Of a stretch of 64,000 nucleotides of DNA, positions 47,160 to 55,708 are shown piece by piece; position 1 is the stretch's first letter; every line of letters begins with the position of its first letter. The DNA is from Azospirillaceae bacterium (lineage in GTDB: Bacteria > Pseudomonadota > Alphaproteobacteria > Azospirillales > Azospirillaceae). The notes beneath the pieces were generated by a model that was not told where the DNA came from, did not search any database, and was given only the letters and a program-made list of their open reading frames with translations. The position numbers were made by a program, and so were the translations under genes. The stretch covers positions 1,054,001-1,118,000 of the forward strand of contig JAPWJW010000001.1 in the NCBI GenBank assembly GCA_028283825.1. Reading direction: 5' to 3'.

Positions 47160-50100
47160 TCACTCCGCCGCCTGCACCTCCAGGCGATGGGGCGAGGCGT
47201 GTCCGATCTCGGTCGCCTCACCCGCCTTGACCTTGAACCACAGGGCGTAGAGGGCCGGCAGGAACACCAGGATCAGCACCGTGCCCACGGCGGTGCCGCC
47301 GATCAGCACGTAGGCCATCGATCCCCAGAACACCGACTGGGTCAGGGGGATGAAGGCCAGCACGGCGGCCAGCGCCGTCAGGATGACGGGCCGCGCCCGC
47401 TGCACCGTCGCCTCGATCACGGCATGGTAGGGCGACAGCCCTTCCTCCTGGTTGGTGTGGATCTGGCCGATCAGGATCAGGGTGTTGCGCATCAAGATGC
47501 CCGACAGACCAATGAGGCCCAGGATGGCGTTGAAGCCGAAGGGCTGGTGGAAGATCAGCAGGACGGGTACGGCACCCACCAGGCCCAGGGGTGCGGTCAG
47601 GAACACCATGCCCATGGCGGCCAGCGACCGCGTCTGCAACACCAGGACCAGCAGGGTCAGGGCGATCATGACCGGGAAGATGGGGGCCAGGGCGGCGTTG
47701 GCCTTGCCCGCCTCCTCGATATTGCCGCCCATCTCGATGCGATAGCCCGCCGGCAGGTTGGCGATGATGGGGGCCAGGGCCTGCTGGATGGCCATGGAGA
47801 CCGGCGGCGGTTGCAGGGCGTCGTCGATGTCGCACTGGACGGTGACGGTGGGCACCCGGTCGCGGCGGCGCAGGATGGGGTCCTCCGCCCGCACCTCGAC
47901 ATGGCCGATCTGGCTCAAGGGCACCAGGCGACCGTCGGCGCTGGTCAGGGTCATGTCGGCCAGGCGGGCGGGGTCCAGGCGGTTGGGCCCGGCGCTGCGC
48001 GCCGTCACCTGCACCACGCGGATATCCTCGCGCACCTGGGTCACCGGGGCGCCGGTCAGCAGGAACTGAAGCTGCTGGGCCGCGTCACTGGGGTTCAGGC
48101 CGATCAGGCGCAGGCGGTCCTGGTCCAGCACGAAGTGCAGGGTGGGGGCGCGCTCACCCCAATCCTGGTTCACCTGGCGGGTGTCGGGATTGGCGCGCAT
48201 GACGGCCTGCACCTGGTCGGCGATGCCGCGCAAGGTGTCCACGTCCGGGCCCATGACGCGGAACATGACGGGGAAACGCGAGGGCGGACCGAACACCAGT
48301 TGTGAGACGCGCACCCGCGCCTCCGGCACCAAACCGTCGGCGATGGCCTGGCGCAGGTTCAGTTTCAGCCGGTCGCGCGCCTTGTCGTCGGGGGTCAGCA
48401 CGATCAGCTTGGCGAAGGACGGGTCGGGCAGTTCGGGATTGTAGGACAGGAAGAAGCGCGGGGCGCCCTGGCCGACATAGGTGGAGACGATCCGGGATTC
48501 CGGCTGTTGGCGCAGCCAGTCCTCCACCTTCTTGGACGCCGCACTGGTGGCCTCGATGCTGGTGCCCTCGGGCATCTGCACCTCCGCCATGATTTCCGGC
48601 CGGTCGGACGTGGGGAAGAACTGCTGCTTGACGAAGCCCATGCCGAAGCCGGCCAGCAGGAAGACGCCGACCACGGCCGCGGCCACCCGGCCCCGGTGGT
48701 CCACCGCCCAGGTTACCAGGCGGCGCAGTTGCTGATAGCGCGGGGTGGCGTAGATGGCGGCGTGGCCGCCCGCCACCGGCGTGATGTTGGGCAGCAGCTT
48801 CACGCCCAGGTACGGGGTGAACACCACGGCCACCACCCATGAGGTGATCAGCGCGAAACCCACGATCCAGAAGATGTTGCCGGCATACTCACCGGCGGTG
48901 GAGCGGGCGAAGCCCACCGGCGTGAAGCCGATGATGGTGACCAGGGTGCCGGACAGCATGGGGGCGGCCGTATGGCTCCAGGCATAGGCGGCGGCCTTCA
49001 GGCGGTCGTACCCTTCCTCCAGCTTCACCACCATGATTTCGATGGCGATGATGGCGTCGTCCACCAGCAGGCCCAATGAGATGATCAGGGCGCCCAGGGT
49101 CACGCGGTCGAAGGCGCGGCCCGTCACCATCATGATGACGAAGACGGCGGCCAGGGTCAGCGGCACGGCGGCGGCCACCACGATGCCGACGCGCCAGCCC
49201 AGGCTGGCCAGGCTGACGACCATCACCACGCCCAATGCCACGAAGAACTTCAGCATGAACTCATCCACCGACTCGTGGATGTTCACCCCCTGGTCGCTGA
49301 CCTTGCTCATGGTCAGGCCCAGGGGCAGGTCGGCGGCGATCTTCTGTTCTTCCGCGTCCAGCGCCGTGCCCAAATCCAGGCCGTTCCAGCCTTCCTGCAT
49401 CACCACACCCAGCGCCAGGGCGGGGTCGCCGTTGTTGCGGATCAGGAAGGTAGCCGGGTCTTCATACCCCCGCTTCACCTCCGCCACGTCCGACAGCTTG
49501 AAGGTGCGGCCGTTGGCGACGACGGGGGTGTCGCGGATCTTCTCCAAATCGTCATAGGCGCCGTCCAGGCGGATGAAGACCTGGGGGCCGTCGGTGTCGA
49601 TGGACCCGGCCGGCGTCACGCTGTTCTGGTGGGCCAGGGCGTCGAAGATGTCGCGGGCGCCGATGCCCAGGGTGGCCAGGCGGGCGTAGCTGAAGTCCAC
49701 GAAGATGCGCTCGGGCCGCTCGCCCAGGATGTCCACCTTCTTCACGCCCGGCACATGCAGCAGGCGCTGGCGCAGGGTTTCCGCCTCACGCGTCAGCTGG
49801 CGGGCCGGCATGCCCGGGGCCTTCACGGCATAGACGGCGAAGTCGGTGTCGGAATACTCATCATTGACGAAGGGACCCAGGGCGCCGGTGGGCAGGGTGC
49901 GCGCCTCATCCCCCAGCTTCTTGCGCGCCTGGTAGAACTGTTCCGGCACGGCGGACGGCGGGGTCTTGTCCTGCAGCGACAGGGTCATCAGCACCATGCC
50001 GGGCCGGGTGAAGGTTTCCACCTTGTCGTACCAACGCAGTTCCTGCAGGCGTTTCTCCAGCGGCTCCGCCACCAGATCCTGCATTTCCTGGGCGGTGGCG

Positions 50101-50267
50101 CCGGGCCAGACGGCGCTGACCGTCAGCACCTTGATGGTGAAGGCGGGGTCCTCGGCGCGGCCCAGCTTCAGGAAGGCGAAGCCGCCGGCCACGGTGATGG
50201 CGATCAGCAGGAACAGGGTGATGGCGCGTTCACGGACCGCCAGGGCCGACAGGTTGAAGCCGCTCAT
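47160..50267 (-). CDS. RND efflux permease
   Basis: 1035-residue, 12-TM proton antiporter. Starts MSGFNLSALAVRERAITLF; loop signature GRAEDPAFTIKVLTVSAVWPG marks a branch of RND pumps distinct from the AcrB/MdtB type in the first operon. TM4 contains the acidic pair LGLLVDDAIIAIEIMV, and the second half has GLIGLSGILMRNTLILIGQI. Adaptor stop and permease start overlap by 4 bases (ATGA). The operon lacks its own outer-membrane gene on this strand; the divergent NodT gene at 52371 probably supplies it. Confidence 0.94.
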   Translation of the reverse strand: MSGFNLSALAVRERAITLFLLIAITVAGGFAFLKLGRAEDPAFTIKVLTVSAVWPGATAQEMQDLVAEPLEKRLQELRWYDKVETFTRPGMVLMTLSLQDKTPPSAVPEQFYQARKKLGDEARTLPTGALGPFVNDEYSDTDFAVYAVKAPGMPARQLTREAETLRQRLLHVPGVKKVDILGERPERIFVDFSYARLATLGIGARDIFDALAHQNSVTPAGSIDTDGPQVFIRLDGAYDDLEKIRDTPVVANGRTFKLSDVAEVKRGYEDPATFLIRNNGDPALALGVVMQEGWNGLDLGTALDAEEQKIAADLPLGLTMSKVSDQGVNIHESVDEFMLKFFVALGVVMVVSLASLGWRVGIVVAAAVPLTLAAVFVIMMVTGRAFDRVTLGALIISLGLLVDDAIIAIEIMVVKLEEGYDRLKAAAYAWSHTAAPMLSGTLVTIIGFTPVGFARSTAGEYAGNIFWIVGFALITSWVVAVVFTPYLGVKLLPNITPVAGGHAAIYATPRYQQLRRLVTWAVDHRGRVAAAVVGVFLLAGFGMGFVKQQFFPTSDRPEIMAEVQMPEGTSIEATSAASKKVEDWLRQQPESRIVSTYVGQGAPRFFLSYNPELPDPSFAKLIVLTPDDKARDRLKLNLRQAIADGLVPEARVRVSQLVFGPPSRFPVMFRVMGPDVDTLRGIADQVQAVMRANPDTRQVNQDWGERAPTLHFVLDQDRLRLIGLNPSDAAQQLQFLLTGAPVTQVREDIRVVQVTARSAGPNRLDPARLADMTLTSADGRLVPLSQIGHVEVRAEDPILRRRDRVPTVTVQCDIDDALQPPPVSMAIQQALAPIIANLPAGYRIEMGGNIEEAGKANAALAPIFPVMIALTLLVLVLQTRSLAAMGMVFLTAPLGLVGAVPVLLIFHQPFGFNAILGLIGLSGILMRNTLILIGQIHTNQEEGLSPYHAVIEATVQRARPVILTALAAVLAFIPLTQSVFWGSMAYVLIGGTAVGTVLILVFLPALYALWFKVKAGEATEIGHASPHRLEVQAAE

Positions 50268-51397
50268 TTCGACGCTTCCTTTTCCAAGGCGGCCTGCACC
50301 TGGGCCATGCGCACCTTCTGCCCCTCATGCAGGAAGTGCCCGCCCAGGGACACCACCCGTTCACCGGGCTTGAGGCCGCTGGCCAGCACCGCGTCCTCCG
50401 CCCCCAACTGGTCCACCCGCACCGGGCGGAAGCTGACGGTGGCCTGCGGGCCGTTGCCCTGGGGGACCAGCACCCAGACACCCGTGCCTTTGCCCTCGTC
50501 ATTCAGGGCACCCAGGGGGACGGAGACGGCGGCGGCGTCCGGGGTCCCGCCGTCGGCCAGGTGCACGGTGACCGTGGCGCCCAGCGGCGCCTGGGCCGCC
50601 GCACCGTCCAGGACGTAGCGCGCCTCATAGGTACGGGTCTGGGCGTCGGCCGAGTCCGACAGCTGGCGCAGGGTGGCGGTGCTGCGCACCGTGCTGCCGT
50701 ACAGGGTGGCGGTGGCGGTGGAGCCCATGGCCGGCCGCACCGTTTCCGTCAGGTTCACCGCCGCCTCGCGCGGCCCGGCATGGGCCAGGCGCACCACCAC
50801 CTGGCCGGCGCTGACCACCTGGCCCGGTTCGGCCAGGGTTTCCATGACGGTGCCGTCGGCATCGGCCAGCAGGTCGGTGTAGGCGCCGTCGTCCTGCGCC
50901 ACCTTCAACTGCGCTTGCGCTGCGTCCATCTGCGCCTTGGCGCTGTCGGCGGCGGCCTTCTTCTGGTCGTAGGCGGATTTGGAAACGGCACCGCTGGCCA
51001 CCAGGGCGCGGTAGCGCACCTCGTCCGCCTCGGCCTGGGTGTAGTTGGCCTTGGCCATGGCGACCGCCCCCACCTGGGCGTTGACGGCATGGACATAATC
51101 GGTGCGGTCCAGGCGCATCAGCGGCTGGCCGGCCTTCACGGTCTGGCCGGCATCGACCAGGCGCTGGATCACCTTGCCGGCGACGCGGAAGCCCAGATTG
51201 CTTTGCACCTTGGCGGTGACCACGCCGACGAAGGCGCGTTCGGAGCGTACGGCGGGGGTGGCCTGGGCGGTGCGGACCAGCGGCTCTATCACGCGCGGGT
51301 CGGTCGGCGGCTTGTCACAGGCGGTAAGGGCGGTGCCGGCCAGGGCGACGAGCGTCACCAGGGGGACCAGCCGGCGGGCGGAAGTTGGCAGGCGCAT
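50264..51397 (-). CDS. RND efflux periplasmic adaptor lipoprotein
   Basis: 377 residues. Signal with lipobox ALTAC (Cys near residue 26), then AcrA-like membrane-fusion domains: NLGFRVAGKVIQRLVDAGQT (lipoyl half), a coiled coil rich in Ala and Lys, DADGTVMETLAEPGQVVSAG (second half) and a C-terminal GLKPGERVVSLGGHFL. I chose ATG 51397, preceded by GGAG; the frame extends 18 bases upstream. Its promoter holds the GTGACG-N12-CGTCAC operator with the -35 inside (51427-51471), pointing to control by the adjacent TetR. Confidence 0.92.
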   Translation of the reverse strand: MRLPTSARRLVPLVTLVALAGTALTACDKPPTDPRVIEPLVRTAQATPAVRSERAFVGVVTAKVQSNLGFRVAGKVIQRLVDAGQTVKAGQPLMRLDRTDYVHAVNAQVGAVAMAKANYTQAEADEVRYRALVASGAVSKSAYDQKKAAADSAKAQMDAAQAQLKVAQDDGAYTDLLADADGTVMETLAEPGQVVSAGQVVVRLAHAGPREAAVNLTETVRPAMGSTATATLYGSTVRSTATLRQLSDSADAQTRTYEARYVLDGAAAQAPLGATVTVHLADGGTPDAAAVSVPLGALNDEGKGTGVWVLVPQGNGPQATVSFRPVRVDQLGAEDAVLASGLKPGERVVSLGGHFLHEGQKVRMAQVQAALEKEASK

Positions 51398-51426
51398 GGG
51401 GGCGCTCCATCGCAAGGGGAGCCCCG

Positions 51427-51471
51427 AATTTAATGACGAGTGACGAATTCGTCAATCCGTCACTCGTCATT
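51427..51471 (-). promoter_or_regulatory. Adaptor-permease promoter with TetR operator
   Basis: Arms AATGACGAGTGACG (51432-51445) and CGTCACTCGTCATT (51458-51471) are exact reverse complements across 12 bases. Inside, TTGACG (minus strand, 51455-51450) is a -35, and TAAATT (51432-51427) a -10 at 17 bases. An inner palindrome TGACGAATTCGTCA spans 51441-51454. The GTGACG-N12-CGTCAC core recurs at 52295-52318. Confidence 0.75.
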
Positions 51472-51494
51472 CGTTACCTAGCGCAAACCACATA

Positions 51495-52121
51495 TCAGGG
51501 GCGCAGGCTGCGCAGCACCAGGCCAGCCACCGCCCCGGACGACGCGTCCAGCATGTCCAGCTTTTCCTCCAGCATCATGGGATGGGCGAAGGGCCACAGC
51601 GTTTCCTCCACCGCCAGGCAGACCTCCTCCAACGGGGTCTCGACCTCGAACTCCCCAGCCTCGCGCCCGGCGACGACCAGGGTGCGGACGATGGATTGCA
51701 ACTCTTCCTCATAGGTCGTACCGGAACTCCAGTCCTGGGCCACGGCGGTGACGACGATGTCGTGCAGCTTGCGTTCCTGGAAAAACAGATCGGCGCCGGC
51801 CCGCGCCAGGGTGGGGTAGATGCGGCGCAACCGGTCGGCGGCAGGCGCATCCTCCGCCACGATGGCGTGCAACTGCACCGTGATGGCGTTCAGGCACTTG
51901 GCGCAGATGGCTTCGCCGATGGCCTGCTTGCTGTCGAAGAACTTGTAGATATAGGCGGTGGACAGGCCGATGGCCTTGGCCAAATCCGCCACCGTGGTCT
52001 TGGTGTAGCCGTAGTGGCGGAAATGCTGGTCGGCGGCATCGACGATCTGCGCCCGGCGCTCATGGTCGATGGGGCCGCGCTGACCGGCGGTGACGGAGGT
52101 GGAACGCGCTTTGGCGGTCAT
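51495..52121 (-). CDS. TetR-family repressor of the RND pump
   Basis: 208 residues. HTH VADLAKAIGLSTAYIYKFFD, preceded by the helix QIVDAADQHFRHYGYTKTT, then a helical ligand domain with LHDIVVTAVAQDW. It lies directly upstream of the adaptor-permease genes on the same strand, and the divergent NodT gene starts 249 bases away. Matching operators in front of both target genes make it the likely shared repressor of all three pump components. Confidence 0.93.
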   Translation of the reverse strand: MTAKARSTSVTAGQRGPIDHERRAQIVDAADQHFRHYGYTKTTVADLAKAIGLSTAYIYKFFDSKQAIGEAICAKCLNAITVQLHAIVAEDAPAADRLRRIYPTLARAGADLFFQERKLHDIVVTAVAQDWSSGTTYEEELQSIVRTLVVAGREAGEFEVETPLEEVCLAVEETLWPFAHPMMLEEKLDMLDASSGAVAGLVLRSLRP

Positions 52122-52291
52122 GAAGCGTTACCCGCAACAGATGTAAACAGGGGGATGCCTTGTCCAGGGCTAAGGCGCTGCCCTTATTCCTGGCCGGCGG
52201 TCCATGCCATCATATAGGCGCACAGCCATGCCGGCCCCGCATATGCGGAATGGCATGCGCGGCCTGGGGGTGTGGGTCCCTGTATAAGGGC

Positions 52292-52331
52292 ATGGTGACG
52301 CATTGACAATATCGTCACCATGACGTTATGC
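52292..52331 (+). promoter_or_regulatory. NodT promoter with TetR operator
   Basis: ATGGTGACG (52292-52300), 12 bases, CGTCACCAT (52313-52321): exact inverted arms with the same GTGACG-N12-CGTCAC core and related spacer (CATTGACAATAT here; GATTGACGAATT at the other site read on its minus strand). The spacer holds TTGACA (-35, 52303-52308), with TTATGC (52326-52331) 17 bases on as -10. Confidence 0.75.
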
Positions 52332-52370
52332 AACATAATTATCAGTCTTCAAATGATTGGACCCCTACCG

Positions 52371-53849
52371 ATGAGCCCGCTCCGCCCCGCCCACGCCACC
52401 CTCCGCCACCGCCTGCGCGTTGGCCTGACGATGGCGGCACCGTTGGCGCTGCTGCTCTCGGGTTGCGCGGCGGTGGGTCCTGACTTCCAGGCGCCCACCG
52501 CCAAGCTGGACCCTTTCCACAATGAGGACGCCGTGGCGGCGCGCGCCGCCAAGACACCGGCCCCGCCGCTGGACACCTGGTGGGAAGGCTTCAACGATCC
52601 GGTGCTGACCCGCCTGGTCACCCGCGCGCTGGACCAGAACCTGGATCTCGCCGCCAGCATGCAGCGGGTGGAACAGGCGCGCGCCGTGGCCAAGGGGGCG
52701 GGCGCCAAGCTGATGCCCAAGGGCGGCCTGGACGTCTCCATGGAACCCATCCACCAGTCCGTCGAAAGCCCGCTGGGCGCGCTGGGCAATGCCGTCGCCG
52801 GCCCCGGCTTCGATCCCAACCAGACCGTCTATGACGTGGGCGTTTCCGCCAGCTGGGAAGTCGACCTGTTCGGCGGCCTGCGCCGGGGGGCCGAGGCGGC
52901 CGACGCCGAATTCCGCGTGGCCGAGGCCCTGCACGCCGGTGAGCGTGTGTCCGTCGCGGCGGAGGTGGCCGACGCTTATCTTCAGGTGCGTGGCGACCAG
53001 GCCCGCATCGCTGTGGCCGAGGAACAGGTGCGCACCGACCAGCACCTGCTGGATCTGGTGAAGGAGCAGTTCAGCCGCGGCATCGTCACCGACCGCCAGA
53101 TCGCCCAGGCGGAGGCGCTGCTGTCCCACGCCCGCGCCTCCTTCCAGCCGCTGCGCATCGACCTTGAGATGCAGTTGAACAAGCTGGACGTGCTGATGGG
53201 CGCGCAGCCCGGCACCTATGCCGCCGAACTGCGGGCCGTGGCCGACATCCCCGCCGTCCCGGCGGTGGGCGGCGGCGACCAGCCGGTGGACATGTTGCGC
53301 CGCCGTCCCGACATCATCGCCGCCGAGACACGCCTGATGGTCACCAACGCCCGGATCGGCCAGGCGGTGGCGGAATATTATCCCAAGCTGTCCCTGTCCG
53401 GCGTGGTGGGCTTCGAAAGCCTGGCCGCCGGCGACATGTTCCAGGGCAACACCTTCCAGCCCCTGGCCGTGTTCGGCCTGCGCTGGCGCCTGTTCGACTT
53501 CGGCCGCGTGGACGCCGAGGTGGAACAGGCCAAGGGGGCCGATGCCGAGGCGCTGATCCGCTATCGCCAGTCGGTGCTGCGGGCCGCCCAGGACGTGGAA
53601 AACGCCTTCGTCGCCCTGGTGCAGTGGGAGGCGCACGCCGACGAACTGCGCCGTGAGGTCGATGCCCTGACCCGCGCCCGCGACAGCTCGCAGGAAGCCT
53701 ATCGCGGCGGCCTGATCGCCCTGACCGACGTGCTGGACGCCGACCGCCAGCTGCTGGCCGCCCAGGACGAACTGGCCCGCACCCGCGCCGACGCCGCCCG
53801 CGCCGCCGTCGCCTCCTTCCGCGCGCTCGGTGGCGGCTGGAAGGCTTGA
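52371..53849 (+). CDS. RND efflux outer-membrane lipoprotein, NodT family
   Basis: 492 residues from ATG 52371 (an in-frame ATG at 52353 is also possible). Signal and lipobox LLLSGC, then AAVGPDFQAP, the family signature, and two outer-membrane efflux domains (SASWEVDLFGGLRRG, DMLRRRPDIIAAE, FGLRWRLFDFGR, ENAFVALVQWEAHADEL). Divergent from tetR-adaptor-permease and sharing the same operator motif, so it is very likely the channel of that second pump. Confidence 0.92.
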   Translation: MSPLRPAHATLRHRLRVGLTMAAPLALLLSGCAAVGPDFQAPTAKLDPFHNEDAVAARAAKTPAPPLDTWWEGFNDPVLTRLVTRALDQNLDLAASMQRVEQARAVAKGAGAKLMPKGGLDVSMEPIHQSVESPLGALGNAVAGPGFDPNQTVYDVGVSASWEVDLFGGLRRGAEAADAEFRVAEALHAGERVSVAAEVADAYLQVRGDQARIAVAEEQVRTDQHLLDLVKEQFSRGIVTDRQIAQAEALLSHARASFQPLRIDLEMQLNKLDVLMGAQPGTYAAELRAVADIPAVPAVGGGDQPVDMLRRRPDIIAAETRLMVTNARIGQAVAEYYPKLSLSGVVGFESLAAGDMFQGNTFQPLAVFGLRWRLFDFGRVDAEVEQAKGADAEALIRYRQSVLRAAQDVENAFVALVQWEAHADELRREVDALTRARDSSQEAYRGGLIALTDVLDADRQLLAAQDELARTRADAARAAVASFRALGGGWKA

Positions 53850-54220
53850 GTTAGGGGCTTGTGATCACGGTGGTCGTGTTCGATCACCGTGACCGTCAAC
53901 CAGGACGTTGTGGTGATGCGATTGATGGGGAGATCGTCGTCGACCATCGCCAGGGCGTCGCGCGCCAGCGTTACCGATATCGGAATTCGGTTCCTTCCGG
54001 TAAGCCGATGTGCCGTTTTGCAGAAATTATTGCTGGATCAATGGTTTGCCGGCATTCGGCGTCGAGGCGGCCTGCTTTGGCTCGGCGGAAATAACACGCA
54101 TGGCGTGCTGTCATTGGAATAAATTCTCTACAAGATAGCTAAATACAACTATCAGTCGAACTTCATATGCGATAAAACCAGCCGGCTTCAGTCCGCCTTC
54201 ACCCCCTTAAGGAGGTTCGC
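53850..54220. other. Gap between NodT and the CheD-like gene
   Basis: 371 bases. Near the start is an imperfect hairpin (TCACGGTG/CACCGTGA around 53875) without a T-run, possibly ending the NodT transcript. The last 100 bases are AT-rich and probably hold the promoter of the CheD-like gene. Small open frames at 53861-54122 have no ribosome site and no recognisable product. Confidence 0.5.
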
Positions 54221-54700
54221 ATGGCCATTGTCCCTGCTGGTTTCGACAAATTGTCGGCATTGGGTAAATTGAGCACGGACACGGTGATCACGTCCGGATT
54301 GGGCAATTGCATAGGCATCGTCTGTATCAACACCGCCAAGCAATCCATGGCGATCGCCCATTACAACACCCTGTTCACCGACGGGCTGATGCTGAAAGAT
54401 GCCGCCCGCGTTGCCGCTTCCCTGACCAAATTGCGGAGATGGCTGGAAGGCCAGACCACCGCCACGAGCTTCCAGATCGGCGTCGGGGGCTGCTGGTACG
54501 ACGTGGCCGCCTCAAACGAGCCCATGCGCCATGCACTGTTGGTGGGGCTCACCAACGTATTCCAGAACGAGCCGACGGTATGGGGACAAACCGTCCGTTA
54601 TGTCGGCGGCCGTCTGGAGGGCAGCCCCAACGCCGACTGGGTCAACAATCTGGACTGGTCCAAAGCCGGCACCAGCATTCCCTATTCGCAATTGCGGTGA
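54221..54700 (+). CDS. Orphan CheD-like glutamine deamidase-fold protein
   Basis: 159 residues, excellent ribosome site (AAGGAGG, 8 bases before ATG). I found no close family by eye, but the segment TSGLGNCIGIVCINTAKQS followed by MAIAHYNTL lines up with the CheD core (TLGLGSC ... GGxxH). The Thr, Cys and His are spaced exactly as in the CheD catalytic triad: Thr24, Cys30 and His47, compared with Thr21, Cys27 and His44 in Thermotoga CheD. The rest is divergent: FQIGVGGCWYDVAAS matches a CheD-like central strand, the tail (NADWVNNLDWSKAGTS) has no match. It stands alone, not in a chemotaxis operon. No signal peptide. Could be a receptor deamidase, or a CheD-fold effector acting on another target. 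Confidence 0.6.
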   Translation: MAIVPAGFDKLSALGKLSTDTVITSGLGNCIGIVCINTAKQSMAIAHYNTLFTDGLMLKDAARVAASLTKLRRWLEGQTTATSFQIGVGGCWYDVAASNEPMRHALLVGLTNVFQNEPTVWGQTVRYVGGRLEGSPNADWVNNLDWSKAGTSIPYSQLR

Positions 54701-54723
54701 CCGCGCGTGGCGGCACCCGCTGG

Positions 54724-55635
54724 TCAGCTACAAAAAAACGCCAGGAATTCGGACAGCACCTCTTGCGGCCGTTCTTCCTGTAGTGTGTGGCCGCAATCCA
54801 GCGCGCGGCCGCGCACGTCGGTCGCCTTGTCCCGCCAGGTGGCCAGCACGTCGTACAACTGACCCACCGTGCCCTGGGCGCCCCATAGCGCCAGCAGGGG
54901 GACCGTCACCCGGGCGTTGGCATCCTCCGCGTCATGGCGCAGGTCGATGGTGGCGGCGGCGCGATAATCCTCGCAGATGGCGTGGCGGGTGGCCGGGTCC
55001 CGGTAACAGCGCAAATATTCGGCGAAGGCCGCCGGCTCCGTGGCGCCGGGCGTTCTGCACTGTCCGTCGATGTGGGTGCGCAGGAAGAATTCCGGGTCGG
55101 CGGCGATCAGCCGTTCGGGCAGGGGGGCCGGCTGGATCAGGAAGAACCACCAGAAGTACCGGGTGGCGAATTCCTGGTTGGTCTTGGCGTACATGGTGGC
55201 GGTGGGGGCGATGTCCAGCAACGCCAGGCGGCTGACGGCATCCGGGTGATCCAGCGCCATGCGGTGGGCGACACGCGCCCCCCGGTCATGCCCCGCCACG
55301 GCGTAGCGCTCATGACCCAGGACCCGCATCATTTGAACCTGGTCCAGCGCCATGGCGCGCTTGGCATAGGCGGCGTGGTCCGGCCCGCCCTCCGGTTTGG
55401 TGCTATCGCCATAACCGCGCAGGTCGGGTGCCACCACGGTGAAGCGCTGCGCCAGCGCCGGCGCGATCTTGCGCCAGGTGACGTGGGTCTGCGGATGACC
55501 ATGCAGCAGCAACAGCGGGGGCCCATTTCCGGCCGTCGCCACCCGCAGGGTGACGCCCGTGTCCACGGTGACATCGGCCAGGCGGAATCCGGACAGGAAG
55601 GGGCTGTCGCCCCGCTGGGTGATGGTCGTGCTCAT
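54724..55635 (-). CDS. Alpha/beta hydrolase (haloacetate-dehalogenase-like)
   Basis: 303 residues from ATG 55635 (in-frame starts at 55647 and 55686 are possible; no strong ribosome site). Strand-turn HGHPQTHVTW (oxyanion), nucleophile elbow GHDRGARVAHR with Asp as nucleophile, and His in ALDCGHTLQEE. The GHDRGA and DLRGYGDS motifs match fluoroacetate dehalogenases, but the expected His-Trp pair that binds the halide reads Trp-Trp (FWWFFLIQP). So the substrate is probably not fluoroacetate; an epoxide or ester is as likely. Confidence 0.85.
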   Translation of the reverse strand: MSTTITQRGDSPFLSGFRLADVTVDTGVTLRVATAGNGPPLLLLHGHPQTHVTWRKIAPALAQRFTVVAPDLRGYGDSTKPEGGPDHAAYAKRAMALDQVQMMRVLGHERYAVAGHDRGARVAHRMALDHPDAVSRLALLDIAPTATMYAKTNQEFATRYFWWFFLIQPAPLPERLIAADPEFFLRTHIDGQCRTPGATEPAAFAEYLRCYRDPATRHAICEDYRAAATIDLRHDAEDANARVTVPLLALWGAQGTVGQLYDVLATWRDKATDVRGRALDCGHTLQEERPQEVLSEFLAFFCS

Positions 55636-55708
55636 GGGGCTCAGCATGCCTTGGTATGGGCGCCGGCGGTGATGCAAGGTCGGCATAAATCCATAAGGGG
55701 CGTTTGTT

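Noticed and set aside
53861-54122. Small open frames in the gap before the CheD-like gene
   Set aside because: No ribosome site, no recognisable domain, overlapping alternatives in different frames.
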